Source: Dorea longicatena
GTDB taxonomy: Bacteria; Bacillota; Clostridia; Lachnospirales; Lachnospiraceae
Direction: 5' to 3'
DNA length: 64,000 bases
Assembly (NCBI RefSeq): GCF_024168045.1
Contig: NZ_CP100126.1
Span: 1,939,501 to 2,003,500 of the forward strand
How positions within the stretch are numbered: the stretch's first letter is position 1; every line of letters starts with the position of its first letter. This document shows, piece after piece, positions 47,081 through 57,040 of this stretch. The position numbers and the translations under genes were made by a program. The notes below the pieces were generated by a model. It worked only from the letters and a program-made list of their open reading frames with translations. It had not been told where the DNA came from and ran no database searches.

Positions 47081-49327
47081 TCAACTGTTTCCACCGTGAA
47101 TCCACATAGTTTTTTTCCTGACCGTCACGGCAACCGCTCCGTTATCCTGTGTAGAATATATCTTTGCACCCGATTTTTCAAGTCTTTTCAGCGTCAGATC
47201 ATGCGGATGTCCGTAACGGTTCTTTCTCCCTGCTGATATCCATGCATACTGCGGATAAACTGTCTGAAGGAATGTCTCCGTTGTAGAATTCTTTGAACCA
47301 TGATGCGCTGTCTTTAGTATTTCCCATGTAATCTTCTTTTCTTCCTGTATCACATCCAGGACCTCCGTCAGCCTCTCTTCCCCTTCTTTTTCTACATCTC
47401 CGGTAAACAACATATCAAATTCACCGTATTCCAGATGCAGGATCATGGAGGATTCATTTCCAGTCGTCACATTATGACTCTTATCATCCGTATTCCCTTC
47501 CGGACCCAGACAAGTAAACTTCATTTCACCTTCTTTCAGTTCCGTTCCGTATTCCATTTCCTTCACATCTGTGCCATACATTTTTGCCATTGTTATAATT
47601 TTAAGAATCCTTTCATCCCAGTACTGTTTTCCCGGCACTACAAGATTCCGGATGCGCACTCCCACATCCTGACGCATCAGAAGTTCTTCTATTCCATTCA
47701 TATGATCCAGATCTCCATGAGACAGAAAGACATAATCAAGTTGTGCAATGCCCCGGGATTTTAGAAATGGTTCTATTCGGTATTTTCCAATCTCTTTCAC
47801 ATCACTGCTGCCACCATCGACCAGATAATTCTGATGCTTTGGTCCCTGCACACAGATACAGTCTCCCTGCCCGATATCCAGCATTGTCACCTCCATTCCT
47901 CTTCTTAGCAGCGGTCCTGATATCAGTATCAGCCATGCAGTAATATAAAGTGCCAGACTAGCCATGTACTTTTTTCTGATTTTTACCGGCTGTCTGTCCA
48001 TATATTTCCATATCAGAATGACTCCTGACAACATAAGATAATAGACTATGCACCGCCATTTTTCCGGTCTTCCTGCTATCCATCTTGCCACAGGAAATTT
48101 CAGGAGCAACACACAACATCCGTCATAGAATTTTAATATCCGGCTGCACACCATCAATATCCATGTTCCAAATGTTCCCCCTGCCATCCGCACAAGTGAG
48201 CCGGCCATCCCGCAGGATAATATTACCGGCATCAACGGTATCACCAGAAGATTCAGTATCACACTATATAACGGCACTTCGAAAAAGAAATACAGAATCA
48301 CCGGCCACAACACACAATTCATGGCAATTCCCGGCCCCAATATACGTACCAGTACCGGCTGCTGTGATTCTTTCTTCACCAATGGTATCACTGTGCAGAT
48401 CGCAAGTAATGCACCAAATGAAAGCAAAAAACCGCCATCATAAAGATACAGCGGATTACTTCCGACTGCGATTACTGCTGCTACAGAAAGTGCCGTCGGC
48501 ATATCGTATTTTCTCCCTGTAACATCCGCACCGACCCGGAACAGGAACATTACCCATGCCCTTAGTACCGAGACTGTCATCCCGATCATTGAAACATACA
48601 GAAATAACAGCATTCCTCCTGCCAGTCCTCCTGCTTTGTACGAACCTGTCAACCGCCGGAATAAACGGTAGGCACCCAGTCCGGCAAACGACAGATGCAA
48701 TCCTGATATAGCCAGGATATGCCCAATCCCATTCACCTGGTAAAGTTCCTTCATCTCCGGATCCATATCACTCTTTTCCCCAAGAAGTATCGCAGCAAGG
48801 ACTCCCCCTTCCCGTTCACCCATTTCCCGCACCAGCAGTTCCTTCCACCCGGCACGGAACACTGCCAGCTTTTCCCGGAAAACGTCCACACTTTTATCGG
48901 TGATCTGCATCTGACTGCCATAGATTTTCCCATGGATCCCCTGTTTCTGATAATAAAACTTCTGATCAAAATTACCCGGGTTTCTTGCATTTTCATAAAA
49001 TGATACTGTCCCCCGGACTTTTATCCTGTTTCCTATATGTAGTTTTTCTTTGGAATTGATATAAACGATTATCTTTGACTCTTGAAATTTTTGTTTGTTA
49101 GAAATAGAATAAACAGAATTATGTTTCAGATAAATCATCTGACCATTTTCTTTTTGCTCCTGCCTGTAAATCACACCACAGACGATGACAGATTCATCTT
49201 CCGTGGTGCAGATTTCAAGCGGCGATGGGCGAAGTTCTTTTATAAACCGTTCCTTTCCCACCAGCGTACAGGAAGCCAGAACACATAGAATGATCAGACA
49301 GACACTAAGAAGCGGCCTGTTCCTCAC
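47081..49327 (-). CDS. comEC: ComEC/Rec2 competence DNA channel protein
   Basis: 748 residues. An N-terminal segment with one or two membrane spans and an OB-like soluble part (DUF4131) precedes the competence domain with about nine to ten membrane spans, including NGIGHILAISGLHLSFAG. The C-terminal metallo-β-lactamase-like domain has SHGDLDHMNG and HHGSKNST. It transports single-stranded DNA during transformation. Starts at a GTG with GGGGAG in the end of the upstream GerM gene. With comEA nearby this is the usual minimal competence pair. Confidence 0.93.
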   Translation of the reverse strand: MRNRPLLSVCLIILCVLASCTLVGKERFIKELRPSPLEICTTEDESVIVCGVIYRQEQKENGQMIYLKHNSVYSISNKQKFQESKIIVYINSKEKLHIGNRIKVRGTVSFYENARNPGNFDQKFYYQKQGIHGKIYGSQMQITDKSVDVFREKLAVFRAGWKELLVREMGEREGGVLAAILLGEKSDMDPEMKELYQVNGIGHILAISGLHLSFAGLGAYRLFRRLTGSYKAGGLAGGMLLFLYVSMIGMTVSVLRAWVMFLFRVGADVTGRKYDMPTALSVAAVIAVGSNPLYLYDGGFLLSFGALLAICTVIPLVKKESQQPVLVRILGPGIAMNCVLWPVILYFFFEVPLYSVILNLLVIPLMPVILSCGMAGSLVRMAGGTFGTWILMVCSRILKFYDGCCVLLLKFPVARWIAGRPEKWRCIVYYLMLSGVILIWKYMDRQPVKIRKKYMASLALYITAWLILISGPLLRRGMEVTMLDIGQGDCICVQGPKHQNYLVDGGSSDVKEIGKYRIEPFLKSRGIAQLDYVFLSHGDLDHMNGIEELLMRQDVGVRIRNLVVPGKQYWDERILKIITMAKMYGTDVKEMEYGTELKEGEMKFTCLGPEGNTDDKSHNVTTGNESSMILHLEYGEFDMLFTGDVEKEGEERLTEVLDVIQEEKKITWEILKTAHHGSKNSTTETFLQTVYPQYAWISAGRKNRYGHPHDLTLKRLEKSGAKIYSTQDNGAVAVTVRKKTMWIHGGNS

Positions 49328-49330
49328 GCA

Positions 49331-50251
49331 CTACTCCCCTTCCACAATATTCAGGTTTCGGGAAAGCGGCTTTTCCAGACTTATCTTCCCCATATAATTT
49401 ACATTTGTTTTTCCATCAATCAGGATCTGTACCCTGCCGATCGAGCTTCCTTCTATAATTGTATTCACGATTGCATAGACCGGAAGCTCCGGATTCATCA
49501 CATTCGTTGTGTCCAGGAACCCCTTATCCAGGTTCACATAACAGATATGATCCTTTACAGATACACTCAGCACCTTTGTCTCTGCCGGGATCACTGCCGT
49601 CTCGTTGTCCGATGAAGGCCCCTTGATCAGCTGTTCTACCAGCACTTTTTCTTTTGATATGCTGCTGTTATACCGGATACTGGCCTTTTCTTTTACCAGA
49701 CGGTCTCCCTGCTTATTACCATAATACAACAAAAATGTCTCTTTCTGATAGGAATGGAGACTCACACCTGTATTTTTTACAAAATCCGATGGCTGCATAT
49801 AACCAACCACCTGTCCATTCATATCTTGCAATGATTCTCCGTCGATCGTGAATAACACAGCATCCACTCCAGAAATCTGTCCGACAGACTGAACAACCGC
49901 AGCGCGCAGCAGAATCTCTTCCGTCGCACTCAGTTTCTGGTAATTCCTGTTAAAATCTACTATAAGTTTTCCATCCTTCACTGACCATTCTTTCACCTTT
50001 ACCTCTTTTACAAAAGGACTGCGGTAATCAATGTCATCCGTATTCTTCTGTATCTTATCCAGGATTTCATCAATCTGTTCTTTCTGTGTTTTGCCTTCTG
50101 GCTTTATGCCTTTTTCAACCAGCGACACACCCTCGGAATCTGTATAATAGATATGGAAGTCTGCTGTTTTTCCTTCTTTTTTGCATCCCGTCACCGCCAG
50201 AATACAGATGGCAGTAAGCATCAGGATCCAGTAACTCTTTTTCTTTATCAT
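49331..50251 (-). CDS. GerMN-domain lipoprotein
   Basis: 306 residues. The signal peptide ends with lipobox AVTGC (Cys23). Two GerMN domains follow, one around 70-150 (VKEVKVKEWSVKDGKLIVDFNRNYQ) and one around 200-290 (AETKVLSVSVKDHICYVNLDKGFL). GerM of B. subtilis acts in spore engulfment and germination. It follows the histidine kinase by 17 bases and precedes comEC by 4, so the gene is part of the comEA-to-hemW run. Confidence 0.9.
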   Translation of the reverse strand: MIKKKSYWILMLTAICILAVTGCKKEGKTADFHIYYTDSEGVSLVEKGIKPEGKTQKEQIDEILDKIQKNTDDIDYRSPFVKEVKVKEWSVKDGKLIVDFNRNYQKLSATEEILLRAAVVQSVGQISGVDAVLFTIDGESLQDMNGQVVGYMQPSDFVKNTGVSLHSYQKETFLLYYGNKQGDRLVKEKASIRYNSSISKEKVLVEQLIKGPSSDNETAVIPAETKVLSVSVKDHICYVNLDKGFLDTTNVMNPELPVYAIVNTIIEGSSIGRVQILIDGKTNVNYMGKISLEKPLSRNLNIVEGE

Positions 50252-50267
50252 CGCATTCTCCTTCTAC

Positions 50268-51740
50268 CTAAGACACATAGTTTAACGGAATTCTGACTGT
50301 AAATGTTGTTCCCTCAGATGGCTGACTGAATACTTTGATCGCCCCGCGATGCATAACCACTGCACTTCGTGCGATTGCAAGTCCAAGCCCTGTCCCGCCG
50401 ATTTCCCTGGAATGTGACTTATCCACACGATAGAATCTTTCAAATATATGTTCCTGCGCCTCTGCCGGAATACCGATCCCTGAATCTGCCACTTCAATAT
50501 AACAGTTCTTATGATCCGCATTCAAAGTCACATGAACCCAGCCATTGTCCTTATTATATTTGATCGCATTTTCTACCAGATTTGAAATTGCAAGCGAAAT
50601 CTTCATCTCGTCGACTTCAGCTGTGACCGGACGAATACTTTCGTAAACCAGTTCAATATTTCTTGTTGCTGCGATCGGACGCAGTCTCTTTAAGATTTTT
50701 TCTACCAGCTCATTCATATTTTCGGATTTTATGTTCATGGTATTGGCGTTATTCGCTGTTTTGTCCATCTTCACCAGCGATAACAGATCATTAATGATCT
50801 TATTCTCACGTTCGATCTCTTCTGACATGTCTCCCATAAATTCTTTATAAAGTTCTACCGGCGCATCCTCCTGCAGAAGCAGCGAATCCGCCAGAACCTT
50901 CATAGATGTCAAAGGTGTCTTCAATTCATGTGATACATTGGATACAAATTCATTTTTCGAATCGTCCAGCGTCTTCATACGTCCCGACATCTTATTAAAT
51001 GCCTCTGACAATTCTATCGTTTCGGTATATGTGTTCTCATGCAGGTAGTTATCATCATATCCTTCTGTTACCGCTGAGATCGACTCTGTAATACGTCTGA
51101 ATGGTTTCAGCATCGCTATCCCCGCCAGAACTGCAATCATCATTATAACTAGAATCGTCGCAAGTGCCACTACATCTGCCTTGTTTCTTAATATTTCCAG
51201 ACTGTCCAGCACTGAATCTGTAGGTGCACTTACCAGCAGCACACCTACAACTGCATCATCTTTTCCTATGATTGGTGCGGTCACTTCTATATATCTGTTT
51301 TTTCTGTTATACTCACTGGTTCCTTTGTCTTGGAAACAACGGATTACATTGCCGGATACGATGGTCTTGCCCTTGTCCATATCATAAGTATCTTCCTGGA
51401 TCTTAAATGCTCCATCTATCACCATCACACGGCCGCTATAGATATTCGATAACTGGACCAGTTCCGTCCGCATCACTTCTGATATATCTCCTGTGAGATA
51501 TCCCGAACTGCTCAACTGGTTACTGAGAATGGTACATTGATTCTGTATCTCCGCAGTACGTACCCTCACTGCGCATTTTTCATAACTGTTCAGGAACACG
51601 CCCCGCATTATCAGAACCGGAACGATTCCTGCCAATGCTACCAGCATAATGATCCTGAATTTCATGCTCCTGAATATATTTTTTTTTAGATATTTTTTAA
51701 CCCCTGAAATAATAACCAACTCCCCATTTCGTATATACAT
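50268..51740 (-). CDS. Membrane sensor histidine kinase
   Basis: 490 residues as written. Two membrane segments (about 26-48 and 190-212) flank an extracytoplasmic sensor domain. After these come a HAMP region, the DHp domain with SNVSHELKTPLTSMK, and the ATPase domain with NLVENAIKYN, DSGIGIP and GGTGLGLAIARS. The overall layout resembles WalK/PhoR/VicK kinases. The start is uncertain: the ATG at 51740 overlaps the regulator gene by 44 bases. The next plausible ATG, 51665, would remove 25 residues and has an AGGAG too close to it. Confidence 0.9.
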   Translation of the reverse strand: MYIRNGELVIISGVKKYLKKNIFRSMKFRIIMLVALAGIVPVLIMRGVFLNSYEKCAVRVRTAEIQNQCTILSNQLSSSGYLTGDISEVMRTELVQLSNIYSGRVMVIDGAFKIQEDTYDMDKGKTIVSGNVIRCFQDKGTSEYNRKNRYIEVTAPIIGKDDAVVGVLLVSAPTDSVLDSLEILRNKADVVALATILVIMMIAVLAGIAMLKPFRRITESISAVTEGYDDNYLHENTYTETIELSEAFNKMSGRMKTLDDSKNEFVSNVSHELKTPLTSMKVLADSLLLQEDAPVELYKEFMGDMSEEIERENKIINDLLSLVKMDKTANNANTMNIKSENMNELVEKILKRLRPIAATRNIELVYESIRPVTAEVDEMKISLAISNLVENAIKYNKDNGWVHVTLNADHKNCYIEVADSGIGIPAEAQEHIFERFYRVDKSHSREIGGTGLGLAIARSAVVMHRGAIKVFSQPSEGTTFTVRIPLNYVS

Positions 51741-52386
51741 ATTTTGGATCGCTTGGATTTGTCTCTATCTTCTCACGAAGTCTGCGGATATGTACATCTA
51801 CAGTTCTCGCATCACCCGGATATTCATATCCCCATACAATATTCAGAAGGTTCTCTCTGCTGTATACCTTACCTGGATTCATAGCAAGCAATTCCAGAAG
51901 ATCGAACTCTTTGGCGGTCAGATTAATCTCTTTCCCCCCGATGATCACACGTCTGCTTTCACAATCGATCTGCATCTCACCTTTGATGATTACTTTATCA
52001 TCCTCCTGATTTTTATCACGCTTACTGATCCGGCGTATGATTGCTTTAATCCTTGCTTTGACTTCCAGAATATTAAATGGCTTTGTTATGTAGTCATCTG
52101 CACCGTATTCCAGTCCCAGAATTTTATCCATATCATCACCCTTAGCCGTAAGCATGATGATCGGAACATCCGAATATTCCCTGATCTGCTGACACACTTC
52201 AAAACCATCATGTTTTGGAAGCATAACATCCAGCAGAATCATATCGTATGCATTCTCTTTTGCCAGTTTCAGTGCCTCTTCCCCATCATATGCGCAGTCC
52301 ACACTGTATCCATCCTGTTCCAGACTAAACCGGATCCCTTTTACTATCAGTTTTTCGTCATCCACAACCAATATGCGTTTGCCCAT
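51697..52386 (-). CDS. OmpR/PhoB-family response regulator
   Basis: 229 residues. The receiver domain has VVDDEKLIV, the phospho-acceptor Asp in MILLDVMLPKHDG, and KPFNILEV. The C-terminal winged helix has the recognition helix in DVHIRRLREKIE. It partners the overlapping kinase gene. The start at 52386 has AAGGAG upstream; the longer frame to 52404 lacks one. The signal and targets are unknown. Confidence 0.94.
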   Translation of the reverse strand: MGKRILVVDDEKLIVKGIRFSLEQDGYSVDCAYDGEEALKLAKENAYDMILLDVMLPKHDGFEVCQQIREYSDVPIIMLTAKGDDMDKILGLEYGADDYITKPFNILEVKARIKAIIRRISKRDKNQEDDKVIIKGEMQIDCESRRVIIGGKEINLTAKEFDLLELLAMNPGKVYSRENLLNIVWGYEYPGDARTVDVHIRRLREKIETNPSDPKYVYTKWGVGYYFRG

Positions 52387-52400
52387 GTTCCTACTCCTTA

Positions 52401-53111
52401 TCAAATCTTAATTTGATCTTTTACTTTTTGAAATACACCTTCTTTAATCCCTTCTACTTCCATCAGATCTTCAATCTTCTGAAATGCTCCATGTTCTTCC
52501 CGGTAACGCACGATCGCATCTGCCTTCGCTTCGCCGATTCCTGAAAGTGTCATCAATTCGTTTTTTGCCGCCGTATTGATATCAATCTTTCCATCCGATG
52601 TACTTCCGGCTTTTTCTGCATTGTCCTCATTCTGCACCAAAGTACCGCCATTATCCATACCGGCTTTTACTTCTTCTTTCGTCGGAACGTATATTTTGGA
52701 ACCATCTTCGATCACTTCTGCCTGATTGAGTGTCTGATCTGCCGCCTCTTCCGTCAGTCCGCCCGCCATCTGAATGGCTTCAAACAAACGGCTGTCTGCT
52801 GTCAGTTCGTATACTCCGGGCTGGTTTACCGCACCGCATACATGCACATAACAGATCTGCAGTTTTTCCCGGTCTGTCTGTTGTTCTTTCTGTCCGGAAT
52901 TAATAGCGGTATCTGGTTTGTCTGAATCCGTATCATTTCTATTCAACGGAACCAGTTCCGTCTGTCCTTGTGGATTTCCAACTCTGCAGCCAGTCAGGCT
53001 ACCTGTACACATGACACTTAACAATACCAGAAAAAACAGTGGTATCCGGCGTATTTCTTTCTGTATGTTTCTCTTTTCTGTTATTTTGTTTTGTCGTTTT
53101 TTTCTACGCAT
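52401..53111 (-). CDS. comEA: ComEA-family DNA-binding competence lipoprotein
   Basis: 236 residues. A basic N-terminus and hydrophobic segment end in SLTGC (Cys42), so it may be a lipoprotein rather than a simple membrane-anchored ComEA. An SLBB domain follows (CYVHVCGAVNQPGVYEL), and the C-terminal double helix-hairpin-helix is DINTAAKNELMTLSGIGEAKA with EGIKEG. ComEA receives double-stranded DNA at the surface for ComEC. The ATG at 53111 has AAAGGAG upstream. A small hairpin reaches the ribosome binding site. Confidence 0.92.
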   Translation of the reverse strand: MRRKKRQNKITEKRNIQKEIRRIPLFFLVLLSVMCTGSLTGCRVGNPQGQTELVPLNRNDTDSDKPDTAINSGQKEQQTDREKLQICYVHVCGAVNQPGVYELTADSRLFEAIQMAGGLTEEAADQTLNQAEVIEDGSKIYVPTKEEVKAGMDNGGTLVQNEDNAEKAGSTSDGKIDINTAAKNELMTLSGIGEAKADAIVRYREEHGAFQKIEDLMEVEGIKEGVFQKVKDQIKI

Positions 53112-53120
53112 AACTTCTCC

Positions 53121-53145
53121 TTTACAGTCTGTCGGAAACTGTAAA
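53121..53145 (-). promoter_or_regulatory. Leader hairpin touching the comEA ribosome binding site
   Basis: TTTACAGT/ACTGTAAA form a perfect 8-base stem in the short comEA leader. The final AAA of the 3' arm is also the start of the AAAGGAG ribosome binding site, so the fold could influence translation. Confidence 0.4.
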
Positions 53146-53169
53146 TCCCCGCATATGCCTAGTGAATTA

Positions 53170-53198
53170 ATTGTACTATTTCCATTGAAAAATTGCAA
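53170..53198 (-). promoter_or_regulatory. comEA operon promoter
   Basis: On the minus strand TTGCAA (53193-53198) and TACAAT (53170-53175) are 17 bases apart, overlapping the 3' end of the DMT transporter gene. Confidence 0.6.
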
Positions 53199-53607
53199 CA
53201 CCAATCAGGGCAATGGACATACCAATAATTTTGCGTATTTCCAGCGGTTCTTTGTCTACTCCAAACAACCCGAGAAGTTCGATCACATATGCTACGATCA
53301 ACTGCGATATCACGATCAGAAGTGCTGCTTTCGCCGGTCCCAGCGACGCCATACTCTTGATCACAGTCCATGTGATCCCTGCACCGATCACGCCTCCAAG
53401 TAATACATATCTGGGTTCCACTTTCCACAATGCGCCAACAGAATCTCTTCCGGCGATAAGCCATGCAACGGCACATAGCAGGAATGCACTGAACTGCACC
53501 CAGCCGTTACTCACCCACATTCCGGTTGTCTTTGTTACCTGCGTATTAAATACTCCCTGTACACTCATAAGCGCTCCCGACAAAAGCGCAATCAAAAAAC
53601 CAGTCAT
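53176..53607 (-). CDS. DMT-family membrane protein, DUF606/YdcZ type
   Basis: 143 residues with five hydrophobic segments. The start MTGFLIALLSGALMSVQGVFNTQV and the block GGVIGAGITWTVIKSMASLGPAKA are typical of DUF606 half-size drug/metabolite transporter proteins. The substrate is unknown. The ATG at 53607 is chosen because AGGAGG lies 7 bases upstream; the ATG at 53613 is too close. It follows argD by 68 bases. Confidence 0.85.
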   Translation of the reverse strand: MTGFLIALLSGALMSVQGVFNTQVTKTTGMWVSNGWVQFSAFLLCAVAWLIAGRDSVGALWKVEPRYVLLGGVIGAGITWTVIKSMASLGPAKAALLIVISQLIVAYVIELLGLFGVDKEPLEIRKIIGMSIALIGVAIFQWK

Positions 53608-53675
53608 CTTCATACCTCCTGCCTATGCAGATAATATGTCCCATGACCGGTTTTTATATTCCATTTCTTTACTTT

Positions 53676-54851
53676 TTACAATGCTTTCTTTAATATCCGG
53701 ATCATCTCATCCACCTGTTCAAGCTCAATAATAAGCGGTGGTACAAAACGGATCACATCGCTTCCGGCACCGATAATCAGCAGCCCCTCTTTCAAAGCTG
53801 CTCCTGTAATCTCAGATATAGGTTTTGTCACCTGAATTCCCTGCATCAAACCTTTTCCTTTGACCGCTTTTACAGTATCATATTCTTCCACAAGTTCTTC
53901 CAGTTTTTTTGTCAGATATGCTCCGACTTTCTGCACATGTTCTACCAGATGCTTCTTTTCAAATATCTCAATAGTCTTACTTACTGCCGTACAAGCCAGT
54001 GGATTTCCCCCATAAGTTGTACCGTGATCCCCAGGCTCCAGTGAATATTTTGCAACTTCCTCTGTCATTGCAAATGCACCGACCGGAATTCCACTTCCGA
54101 TAGCCTTTGCCATAGACATGATATCCGGTTTGATGTCATAAGCCTGCCATGCAAACATAGCGCCTGTTCTTCCCATACCGCACTGTACTTCATCACAAAT
54201 CATAAGGATTCCTTCTTCGTCACAGAGTTTACGTATTCCTTTCATGAATTCCTCTGTGGCTGCATTGATTCCACCCTCACCCTGTAACGGTTCCAGAATG
54301 ATCGCACAAGTCTTATCTGTCACCAGTGCTTTCACACTGTCCAGATCATTGTATTGTGCAAATGATACCCCCGGAACAAGCGGTTCGAATGGTTCACGAT
54401 ACGCATCATGTCCTGTCACAGATACGGCTCCAAAACTTCTTCCATGGAAAGATTCCTTCATCGCAATGAATTCATACCGTCCTGTTCCTTTTTTGTATGC
54501 ATATTTTCTTGCTGCTTTTAAAGTTCCTTCTACCGCTTCCCCTCCACTGTTGGTGAAGAAGATACGGTCCATCCCTGTAATACGTTTCAGATCTTCTGCT
54601 GCCTTTCCGCAAGCCGTATTATAGTACAGATTAGAAGTATGAAAAATCTTATCGATCTGTTCCTTTAACGCATCATTCAATTCTTTATCAGCATATCCCA
54701 GCGAAGACACTGCATATCCGGCCGCAAAGTCCAGATATTTTTTTCCTTCTGTATCATACAGATAAGCACCTTCTCCACGCTCTAATACTACCGGAAACTG
54801 ATTATACGTATGTAACAGCGCTTCGTTTGTCTCTTTCATATATTCATTCAT
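53676..54851 (-). CDS. argD: Acetylornithine aminotransferase
   Basis: 391 residues, PLP class III aminotransferase. Key segments are TNSGGEAVEGTLKAARKY (cofactor phosphate binding), ICDEVQCGMGRTG and the Schiff-base Lys in MSMAKAIGSGIPVGAF. It converts N-acetylglutamate semialdehyde to N-acetylornithine. RBS GGAGAATAAGTT. It sits 3 bases after argB in the arginine operon. Confidence 0.95.
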   Translation of the reverse strand: MNEYMKETNEALLHTYNQFPVVLERGEGAYLYDTEGKKYLDFAAGYAVSSLGYADKELNDALKEQIDKIFHTSNLYYNTACGKAAEDLKRITGMDRIFFTNSGGEAVEGTLKAARKYAYKKGTGRYEFIAMKESFHGRSFGAVSVTGHDAYREPFEPLVPGVSFAQYNDLDSVKALVTDKTCAIILEPLQGEGGINAATEEFMKGIRKLCDEEGILMICDEVQCGMGRTGAMFAWQAYDIKPDIMSMAKAIGSGIPVGAFAMTEEVAKYSLEPGDHGTTYGGNPLACTAVSKTIEIFEKKHLVEHVQKVGAYLTKKLEELVEEYDTVKAVKGKGLMQGIQVTKPISEITGAALKEGLLIIGAGSDVIRFVPPLIIELEQVDEMIRILKKAL

Positions 54852-54854
54852 AAC

Positions 54855-55754
54855 TTATTCTCCGTAATAATATCGTTCTTCTATATCATTTTTAATTGCA
54901 GTTCCGATACCTTTATTTGTAAAGATTTCAAGAAGCAGACAATGCGGAATTCTTCCGTCCAGGATATGTACTCTTGATACTCCGTTCTCAATCGCATCGA
55001 TACAGTTCTGTATCTTCGGCAGCATACCTCCACCGATATAGCCTTCTTCCATCAATTTCTTTCCGTCTGATACATTCAGTTCAGAAATCAATGTGGACGG
55101 ATCCTTTGGATCTTTGTATACTCCTTCGATATCTGTCAGGAATGCAAGCTTCTCTGCATTGATTGCTTTTGCTATCGCACATGCAGCATCATCCGCATTG
55201 ATATTATACGTATTATAGTCATCGTCCAGGCCGATCGGTGCGATAATCGGAAGGAAATCTTTCTCCAGAAGATCGTAGATGATATCCGCATTCACTTCTT
55301 TGACATCTCCGACAAATCCGATATCCTCACCGTCTGCCAGCTTCTTGTCTACTTTCAGAAGTCCTCCATCTTTTCCACTGATACCAATGGCTCTTACCCC
55401 GAGCTGCTCAACCAGCTGAACAAGGCTTTTATTCACTTTCCCAAGTACCATCTCTGCAAGTTCCATCGTCTCTGCATCTGTCACCCGCAGCCCATTGATA
55501 AACTGTGGTTCCATGCCGACTTTTCCTACCCATTTGCTGATTTCTTTTCCACCGCCGTGAACAATGATTGGTTTGAAACCGACTAATTTCAGCAGCGTAA
55601 CATCCTGAATGACTCTTGCTTTCAGTTCTTCGTCTACCATAGCGCTTCCGCCATATTTTACTACAATAATCTTACGGTTGAATCTCTGGATATACGGAAG
55701 GGCTTCAATCAGTACTTCTGCTTTGTCCAGATATTTCTGCATTGCTTTTTCCAT
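54855..55754 (-). CDS. argB: Acetylglutamate kinase
   Basis: 299 residues. VVKYGGSAM and [11 protein letters not shown] are the ATP and substrate loops, with GGGMLPKI at the C-terminus. The N-terminal helix ([15 protein letters not shown]) is the extension found in arginine-inhibited hexameric forms. It phosphorylates N-acetylglutamate. RBS AGGAGATTGAAAG. Confidence 0.96.
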   Translation of the reverse strand: MEKAMQKYLDKAEVLIEALPYIQRFNRKIIVVKYGGSAMVDEELKARVIQDVTLLKLVGFKPIIVHGGGKEISKWVGKVGMEPQFINGLRVTDAETMELAEMVLGKVNKSLVQLVEQLGVRAIGISGKDGGLLKVDKKLADGEDIGFVGDVKEVNADIIYDLLEKDFLPIIAPIGLDDDYNTYNINADDAACAIAKAINAEKLAFLTDIEGVYKDPKDPSTLISELNVSDGKKLMEEGYIGGGMLPKIQNCIDAIENGVSRVHILDGRIPHCLLLEIFTNKGIGTAIKNDIEERYYYGE

Positions 55755-55765
55755 CTTTCAATCTC

Positions 55766-56989
55766 CTAACTTCTGTAATCTGCATTGATCTCGATATATC
55801 CATGAGTCAGGTCACATCCCCATGCAGTTGCTGTCTTGTCACCCATCTTCACATCTGCAATTGCTGTAACTTCAGTCTCAGACAGGATCTTTGTTGCCTC
55901 TGCCTCACTGTAATCTACAGCTGTACCATTTTCAATGATCTGGATTTTTCCTGCTTTGCTTTCGAAAAACAGGTCAACCTTTTCAGGATCGAACTGCGCT
56001 CCGGAATATCCCATTGCACAGAGGATTCTTCCCCAGTTTGCATCGTGTCCTGCGATTGCTGTCTTTGTAAGATTGGAACATACGATTGATTTTGCAAGTG
56101 TCTTAGCCTGCTCTACACTCTCGCATCCGACCGCTTTCACTTCGAATAATGCAGTTGCACCTTCTCCGTCTCCGGCGATTTTCTTTGCAAGGTATTCATT
56201 TATCGTATGCAATGCTTCTGCAAAATTCTTATAATCTTCTGTTCCATATGTAATCTCCGGATTCTCTGCCATACCATTTGCCAGTAATACAACTGAGTCG
56301 TTCGTAGAAGTATCTCCATCTACAGAGATCATGTTGTAAGTGTCTCCGACATCTTCACTTAATGCTTTCTGAAGTGCATCCTTTGTGATCACAGCATCTG
56401 TTGTAATAAATGCAAGCATCGTGCACATATTCGGATGGATCATTCCAGATCCTTTTGCCATACCACCGATCGTAACAGTCTTTCCGCCAACTTCAATTGC
56501 AACGGCCAGTTCCTTTGGAAATGTATCGGTTGTCATAATTGCTTTGGCTGCTTCTGTACCATTTTCCAGTGTATCATTCTTCTTACCTGCCAGTACTTTG
56601 ATTCCGGCTGTCAGTTTGTCGATCGGAATCTGCTTTCCGATCACTCCGGTTGAACCGATGAGGACACCATCTGCAGAAATATTCAGTGCTTTTGCTGCTG
56701 CATCTGCAGTATCTTTACAATATCCAAATCCCTCTGCTCCGGTGCAGGCATTGGCGATTCCTGAGTTCACAACTACCGCCTGTGCTTTTGCACCACTCTT
56801 TACGACCTGCTGATCCCATTTTACCGGTGCCGCTTTTACGACATTTGTTGTAAATGTTCCTGCTGCCACGCATGGAACCTGGCTGTATACCAGTGCCATA
56901 TCTGTTCTGTCTTTATACTTGATTCCTGCTGCTGTACTTGCTGCTTCAAATCCTTTTGCTGCGGTCACTCCGCCTTTTACCTGTTTCAT
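55766..56989 (-). CDS. argJ: Bifunctional ornithine acetyltransferase / N-acetylglutamate synthase
   Basis: 407 residues. The autocleavage and nucleophile Thr190 lies in KGSGMIHPNMCTMLAF (usual form ATML). The N-terminal GVTAAKGFEAAS block is standard. It recycles the acetyl group from acetylornithine to glutamate. The ATG at 56989 has AAAGGTGG upstream; a GTG at 57001 lies inside that site. Confidence 0.95.
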   Translation of the reverse strand: MKQVKGGVTAAKGFEAASTAAGIKYKDRTDMALVYSQVPCVAAGTFTTNVVKAAPVKWDQQVVKSGAKAQAVVVNSGIANACTGAEGFGYCKDTADAAAKALNISADGVLIGSTGVIGKQIPIDKLTAGIKVLAGKKNDTLENGTEAAKAIMTTDTFPKELAVAIEVGGKTVTIGGMAKGSGMIHPNMCTMLAFITTDAVITKDALQKALSEDVGDTYNMISVDGDTSTNDSVVLLANGMAENPEITYGTEDYKNFAEALHTINEYLAKKIAGDGEGATALFEVKAVGCESVEQAKTLAKSIVCSNLTKTAIAGHDANWGRILCAMGYSGAQFDPEKVDLFFESKAGKIQIIENGTAVDYSEAEATKILSETEVTAIADVKMGDKTATAWGCDLTHGYIEINADYRS

Positions 56990-57040
56990 CTGTTCTTCCA
57001 CCTTTCTTAATTCTCTTTTCTTATGTTTTGATAAATTCCT

